DNA of 64,000 bases from Cristatella mucedo (GCA_009760855.2 WPIO01000027.1:4034501-4098500); one strand, 5' to 3'; positions 1 to 35,466 are shown, counted from the stretch's first letter. The notes: a model not told the origin generated them from the sequence alone. A program made the numbers and translations.

Positions 1-57
1 CTGCCATGCTGAAGACCTGCTAGCTTAAACAGCTTCCAGCAGATTCGGAAGCTGTAA

Positions 58-250
58 AACTTCATCTCATGCACAAAGAGAAAGTGGGAGGCAATGTTAA
101 GTCATGGGGCAGTCAATGAAGTGAGTAGGATAGAAGCAGCCGTGCAGGACAGGCTATGCCAGAATCGGCAGCAGGAGAGACGTCACTTGAGAATTCCACG
201 GTCTAGGGCCAGGAGTACCAAAGCATCTGCCACCGAGTCTATAAGTGAAA
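58..250 (-). mobile_element. LINE-A 3' end fragment
   Basis: The reverse complement matches the last part of the LINE-A ORF and its 3' UTR as seen at 60384-60620. Both share the AAAGAGAAAGTGGGAGGC stretch and the sequence around the ORF-end phrase for a correctly labelled structure. The copy is truncated and has no open frame. It lies in opposite orientation to the LINE-A copy that begins around 315, so two insertions meet here. Confidence 0.6.
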
Positions 251-415
251 GGATAGTTCGGTTAAGGGCAAGTTAAACCTATTCGCAGTAGTTCAGCTAC
301 ATGCAAAGGAGCTAAGCCGTGGCAATCCGATCGTGTTCAATCTCTGTCGTGTGAGGGGTCAGACCTCATCCATCAGACCAGTCACCTGTGGAGTCCCATA
401 AGGAACCACTCTCGG

Positions 416-2700
416 TAAGGATTCTGGTAACTGTTAAACAATAAAATTGCTGTTTTTCGCCTAAAATAAAAAACTAGTAAACAGCTGTTTGCTGTTTTAC
501 AGTTTCTTATGGAATTTTTTTAACAAATATACTACAACTGAAGCTCTGTCGTTCATTATGGATATAAAATATGTAACAGAAAACAAATTTCTTTTAATGT
601 ATTACGGATTTGTTATGATGGTTTTATTAAACTGGCCAAAAAATCAATTAAAGTGCAATTTTGCAAACAATTAAGTCAGATGTTATTAAAGTGATCTTAT
701 CGTATCAACAAATATTGATGCTCTTTTTAGAAATGCTTCAGTTTAGGAATCCTCCGAAAAATAACAAAAAAATCCAATTATAGAAGACCTAGAAATTATT
801 AGAAGGTCGATGTGGAATATGCAACAAAATCATCAAATGTTCTGGAAACTCCATGACAACATTGAAGAATCATCGGGAAATACTTGCATACTTGCAATTG
901 ATTTTGATAAACCTGCTAGAGGGTGTACATCCAAGGAAGAGCCCGTGAACAATAAGAGAACAAAAACGGTTGCACATTTTCTGGGGCGAGAGAGTCTGAA
1001 TGAGATTGCTACCGATCTGGCCACTGGTGGAATATCGATTTGAGCTATCACAAGAAACAAGTATATACGGCAATCAATCTCACGGGATAGATTCAAACTT
1101 CCAGCAAACGAAAGAGGTGTGATTAAGCTGTTGCATGATGATGACAAAGAAGAGAAAAACAAAATGATTGTCAATATCAAGGGAAAACTCGATAGAGGAG
1201 TCAAGTTAGCATGACTGTGGATGAATACGCAACCAAGAGATGACGTAAATTCTTTAAAGTCAACATTCATAGCAGCGGCAATAAAACAACAATCAAGACA
1301 TGCCTTATTCGCATGTTTGGTTTGTGCACAGCTCTCGATATGTTCGAATCAATTGTATTTGAGCAATTTTGCAATAACAATGGAGAAGGATTTAGTGGGA
1401 TCTACTCAGGACAGCGCTGCATTTAATAATAAATGCATTAGCCACATCGATGTCATCACACAGCTCTACTTTAACCATGGTCTGCACCATGGAGTATACG
1501 ACACATTGTATAATAAGAGTACTAAGGAGGACGATTTAAACCTGGATAGTGACGATATTGATGAAATGGTCAATTTTAAAGCAGGTAGAGACTTAGAAGT
1601 GATCAGCGATGATATATTAGAAGATGTCGATTATGAACTGCTCATGAAATCATCAAGCTTGTCAAATTCATCGACAAATGGAATATTCAAAATGCTTTTC
1701 AATCTAAAGTAAAAGCTGAGTTCGGAGAAGAGATTGAATTGCATCTTGACGTGAAAGCATGTTAAAACTCCACCCCGCAATGTTAGAGCCACTAGTAAAG
1801 ACCGTGGTCACCATCCACCAGAGATATTAACCGAATTAAAGGCACTGGAAATGATTGTAACATTGGATTTTGAAGCTCTCAAAACTCTTGTGAAGGTAAT
1901 GAAACCTGTGAAACTTGTTGTTCTAATCTAAGTCGACAAGACGTTGATGAGTGTGCTGACACAATTTAAGAATTCACGTTCCACTACCTCCCTAAGCTGA
2001 ATAATGAAATTACTACTTAGCTCATGGAAAATTTGAAGCATTGCGTTGAAGGGCAATCGAACAAGGATGTCATGAGCCTCTTACGCCATTTCACAGATCC
2101 ATCTGTCGCTTCGTCAAAAACTGCTAAATTTTTCAGGAAATTATGCTTATCATCTATTAGGAGTCAACTATGTAGATGCTGTCATCAAACAGTCGTCAAA
2201 TGATGCTGAAAGTGTGAACTCGTCTCTTAAAGATGAACTGAATTTGTTGCTTGAAAAAGATGGATCATCAATTGCAGTCCTGAAGAGCTTGAATTCGGAC
2301 TTAGTCCGAATACAAGCTCTTCAGAAAGTCTGGCCAGGGCACCGAAATTTTCCAGAAATCGTACAACACAACTCTACTACTAAACCAACATCAACAGACC
2401 TTGAAAGAGTTGTTTCTGTCTGTACGAATTTCTGTACAAAATTACGATCACGTCTCTCTGACAATTCGCTTAATGCACTTGTATTCTTGAAATATTATTA
2501 TAAGAAGTACAAAGGTAATGATTTAGAACTTATCATGAAAGATATATTATAAAAATGTGTTTATCACAAAAGTAAGCTATTGACTGTAGAATTAGAGATA
2601 AAATAGGAACAAACAGTAAAATAGGTGTTACCAGCTGTTTTTTGAAAATTAAAAATAGTAAACAGCTGTTTTTCAACAAAAAAGACTTTCAGACACCCTA
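416..2700 (+). mobile_element. hAT-superfamily DNA transposon, degenerate
   Basis: The element interrupts LINE-A exactly. Its left end reads TAAGGATTCTG and the right end, reverse complemented, reads TAGGGTGTCTGAAAG, an imperfect terminal inverted repeat. Flanking octamers ACTCTCGG (408-415) and GTTCTCGC (2701-2708) look like a diverged 8-bp target-site duplication, the length used by hAT elements. Copies of the palindromic motif AACAGCTGTTT lie near both ends (about 480 and 2625-2680), as subterminal transposase sites often do. The interior is more AT-rich than its surroundings and encodes a broken hAT transposase. Confidence 0.75.
810..2552 (+). pseudogene. hAT transposase remnant
   Basis: Three open pieces at 810-1043, 1221-1712 and 2214-2552 are separated by stops and frameshifts. 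The last piece carries the best marker, the C-terminal hAT dimerisation region: residues TSTDLERVVSVCTNF followed by LRSRLSDNSLNALVFL, matching the family pattern S/T-x-x-x-E-R-x-F-S followed by R-x-R-L-x-x-x-x-x-x-x-L-x-F-L. The RNase-H-like catalytic core is not readable with confidence. The gene cannot make an active transposase. Which hAT subgroup it belongs to is not clear. Confidence 0.7.
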
Positions 2701-3750
2701 GTTCTCGCTCGGTCTTTTGCTAGTCTCCATTTATACTCAACTTCTGGGAAGACTGATTCAGACCCATGGGATCGGCTATCACTTCTGTGCTGACTATAAT
2801 TAGCTGTAAATTTGGTTTAAACCCTCTGAGTCTCCTGCGGCGACTGGTAAATTTAATGCTTGCCTTGCCGACGTTCGATCCTGGATGTTGGCAAATTTCT
2901 TTAAACTAAATGCCGGCCCACGAAGCATGTGGCTGGTGTGACTAGAAGACTCGGCTCTTCTGATAAGTGATGCTGCTGTGCGACTCTCACCCAGGTGCTC
3001 AGAATTTAGAATAAGTCTTTGACAACTACCTAAATTTGGAAAGTTTCATTAGAAAGACTGCATCCACAGGTAGCCATCACGTCCAATCGCTATCTTAGAT
3101 TAAGGGCTGTCTACCAAGGTGGCCTGCAAAACATTTAACTAGTTCTCTAGTTCTGTCCAGGCTGGATTATTGCAATTCCATTTTGGCTGGATTACCAAAA
3201 AAAGTCATTGGGCCTCAGCTGTTGGCAATGAATATGGTTTCGAGGCCAGTTAACAAATCCCAGAAGTTCAGCCATGTGTCTCCTTTACTGAATGATGGCT
3301 TCAGGTTGATCAACGGATACAGAGTAAAGTTTTTCTGCTGACCCACTTTAGTATCTTGCTGAACTGCTGCACCAGGTTCAGCCTCCGCCTGCCCTCAGGT
3401 CCTGCATGGACGATAAATTAGTTGTTCCATTCCCCTGCTGTTGGGACAAAACCTTTTGCCTTGCAGGTGCTAGACTATGGAACTCACTTCCACAATCCCT
3501 AAGCAACGACAGCTCTCCTGCTGATGACTGTTGCACTTGCTTTCCAGCCGTCCTGAGCTGCTACTTCTTTGCTACCCACTCCCTCAACTGCTCTCCCGAC
3601 TCAGCTCTACTTCTTACTTCTTTTGTGTGAGATGAAGTATGTTGGCTACCGAAAGTCACTTAGGCTCTGGGTCCACTATAGAAAATTATCCTGCATAACA
3701 TATGCCTAGTATTTGTGGCTTTCAGTAGCTACAGACAGAAATACATTACA

Positions 3751-5784
3751 CTACTTTGCAGTGGACACTAGGCATCCCTAATGTGAAAGGTACCATGAAT
3801 GCTGGTTCGACCCTGAGGGTCCTAAAATCACCATGCATATTCGTGCTTGGGCACTGTTATTAAGTTTGGCAAACTTGAAGGTCTGTGATCTTATTTGAAA
3901 TCACAATAAAACCAGCCGCGTGCAGTCTTTGCACGCTAGCAGCCGCGGTACCGGATGGCAGTGCTATGGGGTGTGGCAAAACAAGATGGAGGGAGTTCGA
4001 GGGGGAAGGACCGGAGCAGCACTGACCTAAAGCTCTCTGGATGAAGGGTGGCAGCAATCGTTTCCCGAGCATGAGCCGTGCCCTACTGGGCCTCTGAGCA
4101 TTCACACACCACCGGCTGACCAGTTGCATGCTCCGCTTCCTCTTTGCTGAGACCTACTCGCCAAGCCCAGCAGAAGCCTGATTCGATGGCCAGACGCTGG
4201 CCATCTGACTGGGCCGCAAGCCATGCATGCCATGTCACAGCTATGAGCCAACTCTGAAGCTTTGCTCAGCAGTTTTCCAGCCAATAAGCTGTCTTCCCCA
4301 GGCATTGGGGCGGGCTCCCTCCCCTTGCCTTTATAGAGCTGATGGCTGCCTGATCTTGTAAGCAGGCCGACAAAAAGCTTCCCACTCGGGCAATCGGTTC
4401 GCTGGTAAATTAGCACGTAAATGAGCTACAGCAGCCAGGCGAAGATGTCCAACTAGGATGCCGACGTAGGCATAGCCAGTGCACGATGAAAATTGCCAGC
4501 TCGAACTGGAGCCTTTGTGGAGGTCGGAAACAGCCGAGCACCTACCAGTTAGCCCGAAAGATACAAAGCCTAACGATGGACCGATGTTCTAACATCGTGC
4601 TGTCATAGATCCTCGTGATCTGCTATGCCGTCTTCTTTCTCAATAATACCAATGCAGAAGAGTCCCCCCCCCCATGCCAGCAGCAGAGTGTTGGCTATCA
4701 TTTTATCTTTATGCTCCCTGCCCCTGCGAGCACACGCAGGTACGATCGGCTTTTGTTTCAAAGTGATCGAACACAGACTTTCCAAGCCCCTTCCTTGACC
4801 ACCACCAGCATAATGCACACAAAGACTAGCGAATGGTGCATACTGAAGTGAGCCGAGCGAATAGCGTATTGTGTACATCCATGCAGGCTCTGGCTTCTGA
4901 GTATGGCTTTTACCTCTTTGATTTGGCGAAGATTCGAAAGCAGACTAGCTTTGTCTAAAAGAAAAAAGAGAATAATTAAGCATACTTTGCAAGGGCAACT
5001 AATAATAATCAACCCCTATAATAAGCTAGGTCATTTAGTGAGTTCATAAGTCAGGCTCTGACGTCACAGAAGTCCTTTTCTGTGACTGTGTAAGTCGTAC
5101 AATGAGGGTGGAACAATGAGCCTCAACAAGGGGGGATACAACTTACTAATTTCCATATGCAGCTGCAACGTTCACATTCATAGTTGACATTAAATGCTAA
5201 AATGCTAGAAATTAAAACACCTGGATGGATTTAAAAGGTTTTTCAAAGGCATTGGCATTCCAGTATCTTGAGTTTTCTTAACTATGACCGCAGTCACCAC
5301 CGGTGCTTCTAAGTGCTCCACAGCTTCTTCTTGGCATAGCTGAGTTGACGTATTGAAAAGCTGCCCCGATTAAAATATAGCATGAGCTTAAGTTTTTTTT
5401 AATGGCTGCAAATTTATGGTAGACTTTAAATTCACATCCACTACATTTGTAGAATGGAAACCAATCAAGATCCAACATAAGCAGAAGCTGAAAGGAAAAG
5501 GCATTCTTAGCAGACATGAAAGTCCAGAGAAACTGAGGAAGAAGCAGAAGCACGACAAAGCATGACGAGTCACATTTTTCTGTCATACTTGCCGGGCTGA
5601 GACCTAGTAACAAAATGTGTTTATGGCAAGCCACGCAAACATAATCTCTTTCTCTGCACTTTATATGCCTTGAAAAAGAAGCATGTACATTGGCAAGTCA
5701 TAGCAAATAAGATTTCAGAATAGACAACAAAGACAATTTACAAGGCCTGAACTAATGCTCTAAGTATAGGGTTCCATATTTGGC
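3751..5784. other. intergenic, no supported gene
   Basis: The stretch has a somewhat GC-rich part (about 3900-4600) and short ORFs on both strands, none with a recognisable domain, codon pattern or splice context. No tandem repeat or known element end was recognised. It may hold old, unrecognised repeats. Confidence 0.4.
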
Positions 5785-5990
5785 TTCTTTTTAAATTTCA
5801 AGTCATGGGATGTCGTGACATCAGTCGCGAGTTCCAGGATTTGAAGCATACGAACTAAAGGCATGGTCTCCGAAGGATTAGAGGTTGCTTAGAGACAGAG
5901 CGACACGACTCGAATCAGAACAGCATTGGTATGTTGCCTAGCAAGCTTACAAAGCAGTCTTAATGGCAAGGGACCGAAAAGTGAGAGACG
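5785..5990 (-). mobile_element. LINE-B fragment (end of ORF)
   Basis: This aligns in reverse with the LINE-B segment at 28280-28500, through the phrase GAGTTCCAG...GGTCTCC(A/G)AAGGATT and the following spacer. It is a separate, shorter copy that abuts the larger LINE-B fragment starting at 5998. Confidence 0.55.
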
Positions 5991-5997
5991 AACCCAT

Positions 5998-6590
5998 AAT
6001 AATAATAATAATAATAATATTGCACTTGATAAAGCGCCCTCAGAGAACTTAATCTCTTTCTAGGCGCTTTACATTTGCTGCAAAGTGATACGCAATAGAA
6101 TAGTAAGTAAAATCATGCTTGAAAAACAAACAAAATGAATAACATGGTTAGGGGTTACATGCACTGGGTCAGCATGCAAATGTGGTTAGTGGCAGCATGA
6201 ACAGTGTCAGCACGCATAAGCACATCGAGGACGAATCACAAGGACCCACTAAATGCTGTCCTAAATAGGTATGTTTTTAAGTTTCTTTTAAATGTGGTCA
6301 GGTCAGGGGATGTTCTGATGCAGGTCGGGAGGGAGTTCCAGGCTGTGGGAGCATACGAGCTAAATGCACGGTCTCCAAAGGATTTAAGGTTGAAGTCGAT
6401 ATGCTGTTTGATGATTAGTCAGTTCAGGTCGGAGAGAAGTAGTCCAATGTGGCAATTGTAACGTTCACGACAGACAAGCCTGGCCGAGGAGCTCTTCCCC
6501 AACTAAAAGCACTGTGAAGTGCAGGCCGGATGACCTTCGAGCAGTGAGCTACAGAAGCCGAGACAGGATGTCAAGAATGCTAAACATAGG
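5998..6590 (-). mobile_element. LINE-B 3' end
   Basis: Read on the minus strand, the copy ends in an ATT-repeat tail (5998-6020), preceded by the LINE-B terminal hairpin AGAGATTAAGTTCTCT and the CGCTTTATCAAGTG variant of the GCTATACAAATG box. Upstream lies the LINE-B 3' UTR (GTTAGGGGT...CATGCA...GGTCAGCATGC phrase) and the last part of the ORF. It is 5' truncated, as usual for target-primed reverse transcription. Confidence 0.75.
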
Positions 6591-7640
6591 ATGCCGTATC
6601 ACCCCCCTTTAAGGGATAGAAACCTTCTTAGCCAACTCAGCAAGAGTTGCTGGCAAGGCAGCTGCAGTCAGTGACATGTCACCACAATATCATGCAGGAA
6701 GCACTCACCGGCATCGAACAAGATGCTGTCATGCTTGGAGAACCGCCGCACAATATCCATGCAGTCCTAACGCATGCCTACAAGTTCAAAGGGCTTGCAG
6801 CATCAGCTATGCCCTTCTGCTTAATATCATAAGATCGAATTATCACAGCTGCACCTGGGATCAAGCAAGAACAGAGGTGCAGCCACCGCGAAAATCGCTC
6901 TATCAGGGGGAGGGGAGTGCATATCCCACAAGAAAGAAAATGAATTGACTCTGCACTCTGAAACTCGAGGGAAGAATGGAAGAAAGGAGAAAATGATTGA
7001 GGGATGGAAACAGCAGGTAGAAAACAGTTGCCCCAATGTCCTGCTGTATCAATTTCACACCAACTGCTTCATCTTTCAGCACGTTACTTGAAACCAGTCC
7101 ATGTAAACTAAACCGATAATGTGGAATTCGACCGAACCATGAGACATTTGACCGATTGGTCACAGTACCTATCCACTGCCAAAGTCGGCTCCTCTGAAGG
7201 GTATACATAAGATGCTCTCTAGAACTATAACAAAAATATTCAAAAATACTCCAATAATACTAATAATATTTCCCTTTCTTATTTTGCCTGTCTATAAATT
7301 CGTATTCATAAAAGGTTTCGTTCATATAATTGAAGCCTGGGACACTGCTATTACGCAATTCCCAAGAGTATACGATTCAGGCTTCACTGCGTGCACCGGG
7401 ATTCTTGTCATAGATTTGCCGCAAGGTCCTAGTCAAGAGGTTACACTGGTTGTGGTTTCGAGTCCGGCAGCAGGCAATGCCACACTGCCTGCTGAGTGCA
7501 CCAGAGGGAAGATGATTGTCGCTAAATCGCCTATCATATGACTTAAATCGGTTGATCTTGACTTGTCTTCCATACTAGGCTGGAGTGCGTACTATCCTTC
7601 TGACTTACACACTCGGGGATCGCCTATACTTAGCGGCTCA
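6591..7640. other. intergenic, no supported gene
   Basis: Short ORFs occur on both strands (for example 7212-7541 with a hydrophobic start), but none has a recognisable family, splice context or repeat homology within the window. Confidence 0.35.
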
Positions 7641-7641
7641 T

Positions 7642-7642
<1 letters not shown>

Positions 7643-7717
<75 letters not shown>

Positions 7718-7729
7718 CTCTATACCTTG

Positions 7730-7825
<96 letters not shown>

Positions 7826-7849
7826 TTCTCTCTCTCTCTCTCTCTCTCT
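7643..7849. repeat. (CA)n plus (CT)n compound microsatellite
   Basis: About 36 CA units at 7643-7715 are followed after a short spacer by a CT array at 7733-7849, broken once near 7821-7829. Long ORFs through it on either strand (His-Thr or Leu-Ser repeats) are artefacts of the dinucleotide period. Confidence 0.97.
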
Positions 7850-8029
7850 TTATCTCGCTGAGCAAAAGGTCTTTTGACAGCCTCATTCCGATGTGGACTT
7901 TAGTCGAAGTACTATTTCACGTGGCCGAAGAGCCAAGTACATTTGGGGCCGCTGGAGCTGCCCAGGTTGGGATCAGCATTAGGTCAAACGATAGGCTGAA
8001 AATCCGAGCTCCGCCCAGCTAACGGTCAT

Positions 8030-9430
8030 CGCCCTGGCGAGAGAGCAGGCAAAAAATGTCGCTGCTTAACGGCTGCGTCGCATTCTGCAAGCGTAAGGGT
8101 GTACGAGTCAAAGAATGTTCGATAAAATGAATACCTACGTCGTAGGCTCTGCTTCATCAACACCGCAACACGCCCCAAAGCATGGGAGTCCGATACAGTA
8201 CCGAGGCCAACCAGATAGGCGACGCCGCGGTGGAAATCGAGCGGTTACTTTAATGAATCGCGGCGACGTCCAATCGGGGCACTCTGGCCAGACGCTGAGT
8301 AAAACCAGCGTCACCTCGAATAGGTAATGGGGCGGCACCGCAGGCAGGCAAAAAAGAGTTAGTCAGCCGCAACGGAAGCGAATAGCCGAACCACCCGGAT
8401 GCGTGTATTCTTCCGCCCAGGCGTACGTCCCGTGTAGGTCCCTGCGTGGGTGAGGCGGTACGGTTGCGACTCGGCGCGGCCTGATTTTTTACTAGTGTCC
8501 AGTGCGAGACGCACGGCGAATACACTCGTCAGTCAGCGTCTAACTTGGTGCTGCAAGAGGCCCGACTTCGAGTCAGGTAAGCGCCGTCGGTTTCGTTCCG
8601 CCGTCCATCGACGAACGGAAACGGCCTCCCGCCTGACCGTCCTCTCACTCGCATGCTGGGCCAAAAATAGCGTGGTTGGGCGTATCGGGTATAGCCGCTA
8701 CTGGCCAGTAAAAATAGAATAGCGGTGCCTGCTCGATTTTAATCTTTTGTGTTCCGAATGTATTTGTTTGGCGCGGCGAGGTGGCCCAGTCTTTAAACTC
8801 GCTAACGACTTATCCTGACAAGCAGTCTTTCGATTGCCGCGGCACCATTGCGCAGGAATGCATCGTCGTCCTCTGATAATTCTCGGCCGCCGCCGATAGC
8901 CCGGTGCTGTGCCGACCTTCGCGCCCCTGGCCAGCGAGATGTATAACGAAACAAGCATCTCGAACGTGGCCCGGGTGGGTCGGGTTTTAGCAGCACTTTG
9001 AATTAATTGATGAACACGTTTTTCCTGCAGCCACATTTTGATGCCCGTTGCCCAGGCTGAGCTCGTTCGCCGGTGCTCGCCATCCCGCCCTCGCTGCCAC
9101 GGCTTGCTTGCTCGCCGCCGCAAGCAGCATTTTTGTCGCGTATTCGTTTCGGCAATTTAGTGTGCCGGTTCGAAGTGGCGTGTGCAGACGCTATTCACTT
9201 TTCTCTTCCTGTACTCCGAAGTTTCCTGTCGATGCCTGATGCCTCCCATCCAGCTACCTTTATTAGCGTCCCTCTCATCCGCCAACGTCAATCCTGCCGT
9301 CGTCTTGCAACTCGAATGTGGGGCGTGGTGTCTTTTTGTCCCTCAGGCAGCTGAGTGCCATGGTATGGCTGTCGAAACACAGCCGAGTCGCTCGACAGCC
9401 AAATTGGCACACCAACTGAACTGCCTGTGA
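8030..9430 (+). promoter_or_regulatory. CpG-rich, repeat-poor block; candidate MEF2 promoter and 5' leader region
   Basis: CpG dinucleotides are visibly frequent here (for example around 8215-8270, 8440-8640 and 8870-9180), unlike most of the window. No LINE or SINE copy was recognised inside it. It lies 2.8-4.2 kb upstream of the MEF2 start codon on the same strand. Short ORFs on both strands have no recognisable domain. A CpG-rich unmethylated promoter with a noncoding first exon is the simplest reading, but no TSS motif decides it. It could also be the 5' end of an unrelated minus-strand gene. Confidence 0.35.
8571..8582 (+). other. candidate splice donor of a noncoding MEF2 leader exon
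   Basis: AGTCAG|GTAAGC at 8571-8582 fits the donor consensus almost perfectly, with the intron starting at 8577. It would pair with the acceptor at 12208-12209 just before the first coding exon. Transcript data are needed to confirm it; a good donor motif alone occurs by chance. Confidence 0.25.
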
Positions 9431-9699
9431 TTGTGCCAACAAGCACGGTTATGAAGAGAAAAATAAATTCTGCAAAGCTGTAGGCTATAAGAAGTCCGTA
9501 GGCTGCAGCGTGTAGCCAACTGGGTGGTAGCATGTGCAAGAAATGGCGAGGCGTTGGCTGATGGCAGCTGTTCAAAGGTAGCAAGCTGCTTCACCATGGA
9601 CGACTGCCGCGAAACTTAAGCTCTTAACCTTGCTGAAGCAGAAAACAAGGTCAACCTAAAACGGCATTGCAAGGAATCTCGAGGGACATCTGCTCGATC

Positions 9700-9950
9700 C
9701 AATAATAATGATAATACACTTGATAAAGCACCCTCAGAGAACTTAATCTCTCTATAGGGGCTTTACTTTTGCTGCAAAGTGAAATGCAATTGAATGGTAA
9801 GTAATATCATGCTTGAAAAACAAACAAAATGAATAATATGGTTAGGGGTGACATGCACAGGGTCAGCATGCAAATGTGGTTAGTGGCAGCATGCACAGTG
9901 TCAGCACACATAAGCATATCCAAGCACATAAGCACATCCAAGTGCTTGTG
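9700..9950 (-). mobile_element. LINE-B 3' end
   Basis: The reverse complement is closely similar to the copy at 5998-6250: ATT-type tail, AGAGATTAAGTTCTCT hairpin, then the same 3' UTR phrases (AAAACAAACAAAATGAATAA in plus orientation). It is truncated inside the 3' UTR, with a short duplication of AAGCACATCCAAG-like sequence near 9915-9945. Confidence 0.75.
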
Positions 9951-10284
9951 GCAGGATATAGGTTATGGACCTGTTGTGCTGCATACCTGCCTGGTCGCAT
10001 CACGCCTCATCGAAGACTTACTCTCCTGTCACCTCATTGTTGTATTTCCTGTAAGGATAGCTTTTGAAGCAAACGTTCGATGGCCTCTTGTTTTTTATTT
10101 TTATTAAAATTGAGTTTGATAATTGGCAGTATAGCCTGTACCCATGGCAAGTCGTGCAAGTTGGTGAGATGCCCTGTCACCTAGGCAGGTTATAGCTAGT
10201 TCAAACATCAGTGTTCTACGGCTGACCCTTAGCGATTAGTCCCTACTTTGCTTCGCACCGGTGATCTTCATTGCCCAATCGCCC

Positions 10285-10432
10285 TGCTAGGTCTTAGCTC
10301 ATCGATTCGGTGCTCGTTTTCACAACATGGTTCGTGGGCTCCAGTCTTGTAGTGGGTGATTCGTATTTGTCCTTTGCAAGCATGATTGATGGCTGCTGAG
10401 GCTCTTCTGCTGCTAAAATGAGGCTATATACA
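10285..10432 (+). mobile_element. SINE-1, degenerate
   Basis: A decayed tRNA-like head with the box-B-like GTTCGTGGGCTCCAGT region (about 10330) is followed by the SINE-1 body phrase GTGGGTGATTCGT...GGCTGCTGAGGCTCTTCTG and a remnant of the 3' end (AAATGAGGCT). It is older and more diverged than the copies at 37503 and 51361. Confidence 0.45.
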
Positions 10433-10441
10433 AATAATGAA

Positions 10442-10442
<1 letters not shown>

Positions 10443-10482
<40 letters not shown>
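10443..10482. repeat. (AT)n microsatellite
   Basis: An uninterrupted alternating AT tract of about 40 bases, located just after a SINE-1 remnant whose tail may have seeded it. Confidence 0.95.
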
Positions 10483-10485
<3 letters not shown>

Positions 10486-12209
10486 GCTGCTTTAAAAATG
10501 ATTATAAGCCTGCTTTTTATCGTTGTCATTGTTATTTGCTCGGCTTATTCTCTGCTTACCTGAATGTCCCTAGAGGGGGGCTACTTTTAGTGTTGAAATT
10601 GCAAGCCAGTTGCATGCGCCTGCAGATATTAAGTGCATCTGTGACATCGTTGGACGATATGTTGATGTGGTGTGTACTGCAGCCTTGCCGATAGCAGTAT
10701 ATCGTCCCGGTGCCTTGAAAAACTGTCCTTATTGAACTGTATATGACATTCAGAGTATGCCACATTTGCAATTGCAGATGGAGATAAATATGTTTGTGAC
10801 AGTGAGTAACGTTTCGAGTTGCATGGTCGTGCCTGCAGAGTAGCAGTGCAGAAGCGTTTGTGAGTCAGTATTAGCACAGCCTGTCTAGTGCTGTGCTTTG
10901 GCAGCAATTATTGATTAGATGCTTAAGGCGAGGCCAGTAGAGTATTACAGTCACCCTGGTGGGCTGCTGCAATACTGCCAGGGGTCAGCCAGTGAGCGTA
11001 GCCAAGCAAAAGCAACAAAAATTTCATGAAAGAGCACCTCCCAGTTGAAGCCATGTGGTCACAAGGCACTGGCTGTATTTTTGCACTCACCCGCCAGTTG
11101 GTGTAATGTAGCTAGTCATGCTGGTTGTCAGTGCCTGTACACATACTTGTGCATGTGCAAGTGCCTGTTTGTCTGTGACTCGTTATTGCTGGGCCCATGC
11201 ATGCAGTGCCATATGGCTGTGCTTGCTCAGAAATTGCTCGATAGTCGGACGTTTTTGGAAGCAGATGTCAGCATTGGCTTCAATTACAACTGGCAAGTTC
11301 TCAACTTACAACTGCTAACAGCAAGAGTTAATTTAGTGAACTTCTTTAGAACCGTGGGAGAACTAGATAGATCTCTTTACATGAAATTATCATAGGCTAA
11401 AAAAAAACGAAGTATTTTGCCACTGAAAATCGTACCATGTGTTTCTCCCTTAAACCAACCAACCTGGTGTTTGTTCTTCTCAGGCCGCTTGAGGCTTCGT
11501 TGGTTAGCAACTTTCCACGGGTCCTCGGCAGGCGGTTGGCTGAATGTAGAGCAGACATTTTTTTTCACTTGGTGAGCTTCTTGACCACCCGGTGCATCAC
11601 CTTCAGTCACCCTAGTCGGCAAAGGTGTGCATCAATAGATGGTGGGATACACGTTGATAAACGTTGCCTAATGATTACATCTACTTGCACTAATGCATTA
11701 TCATTAGTTAGCACTTCTCTAATCTAGTCACTTGGCTGTAGCGATGCGCATTACTGGTGCCAGCTGCAGCAGCACATTGATCCAGCCTTGCTTGAAATGT
11801 GTTGCTTGTTGTCGTTCGTTGCAATGCCACGTGGTAAAAGAATAGCATTTCCCCATGCAAGACTGCTGGCTTCTGAATGAACTTTAGGAATGTTTATGAC
11901 CAACGATTCTTAAAGTCGGTGATGGCTATGCTCGATGCAACTGTAGACCTAAGCAGCATTTGTGCACTGAATGTATCGAAAGTAAACATTAAATGCTGTT
12001 GCTGATCATTGTGTGGTCATTGACTACCCCATGACCACAGATCATGGTCATGTCCTGCTGACTGCTGCTGGGGTATACCCCCATGCACTCAGTCCCGGAT
12101 TTTCAGCTTGTGTGTACTCTTGAGTTTGTCTAAAACTTGGCTTTGTTATCTAGGTCGTAGGGCAAATTATGCGGGTGATTTGCATACAATTTCTTCTCCC
12201 ATGACTCAG
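10483..12209 (+). other. upstream region or leader intron of MEF2, no gene
   Basis: No coding exon, known repeat or RNA gene was recognised. If the leader exon proposed at 8576 is real, this is intron. An acceptor context with a pyrimidine-rich stretch and TCAG (12206-12209) ends it, and exon sequence beginning GTTACTGC follows, 41 bases before the MEF2 ATG. Confidence 0.4.
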
Positions 12210-12248
12210 GTTACTGCACATATTTCAAGTGATCCTCTGCCACTGTGA

Positions 12249-35466
<23,218 letters not shown>

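Larger units (their letters stand above)
315..3750 (+). mobile_element. LINE-A (CR1/L2-type) copy split by an hAT transposon
   Basis: Bases 315-415 match the LINE-A reverse transcriptase just before the catalytic motif, and the match resumes at 2701 with the next bases of the same element. The 3' half then runs to the shared terminus GAGATACATTACA-like end near 3750. The copy is the same kind of element as 58320-59695, which can be used to align it. Frames are broken throughout, so it is a dead copy. The 2701-3750 part includes the ORF end (an open piece at 3406-3630) and the GCTATAGAAAA-type 3' UTR segment. Confidence 0.7.

Noticed and set aside
3860-4416. Overlapping minus-strand ORFs of 89 and 104 codons
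   Set aside because: GC-rich sequence lengthens chance ORFs; no domain, no signal peptide and no splice pattern.
7563-8022. ORFs of His-Thr and Leu-Ser repeats on both strands
   Set aside because: Produced entirely by the CA/CT dinucleotide arrays; no unique coding flank or splice context.
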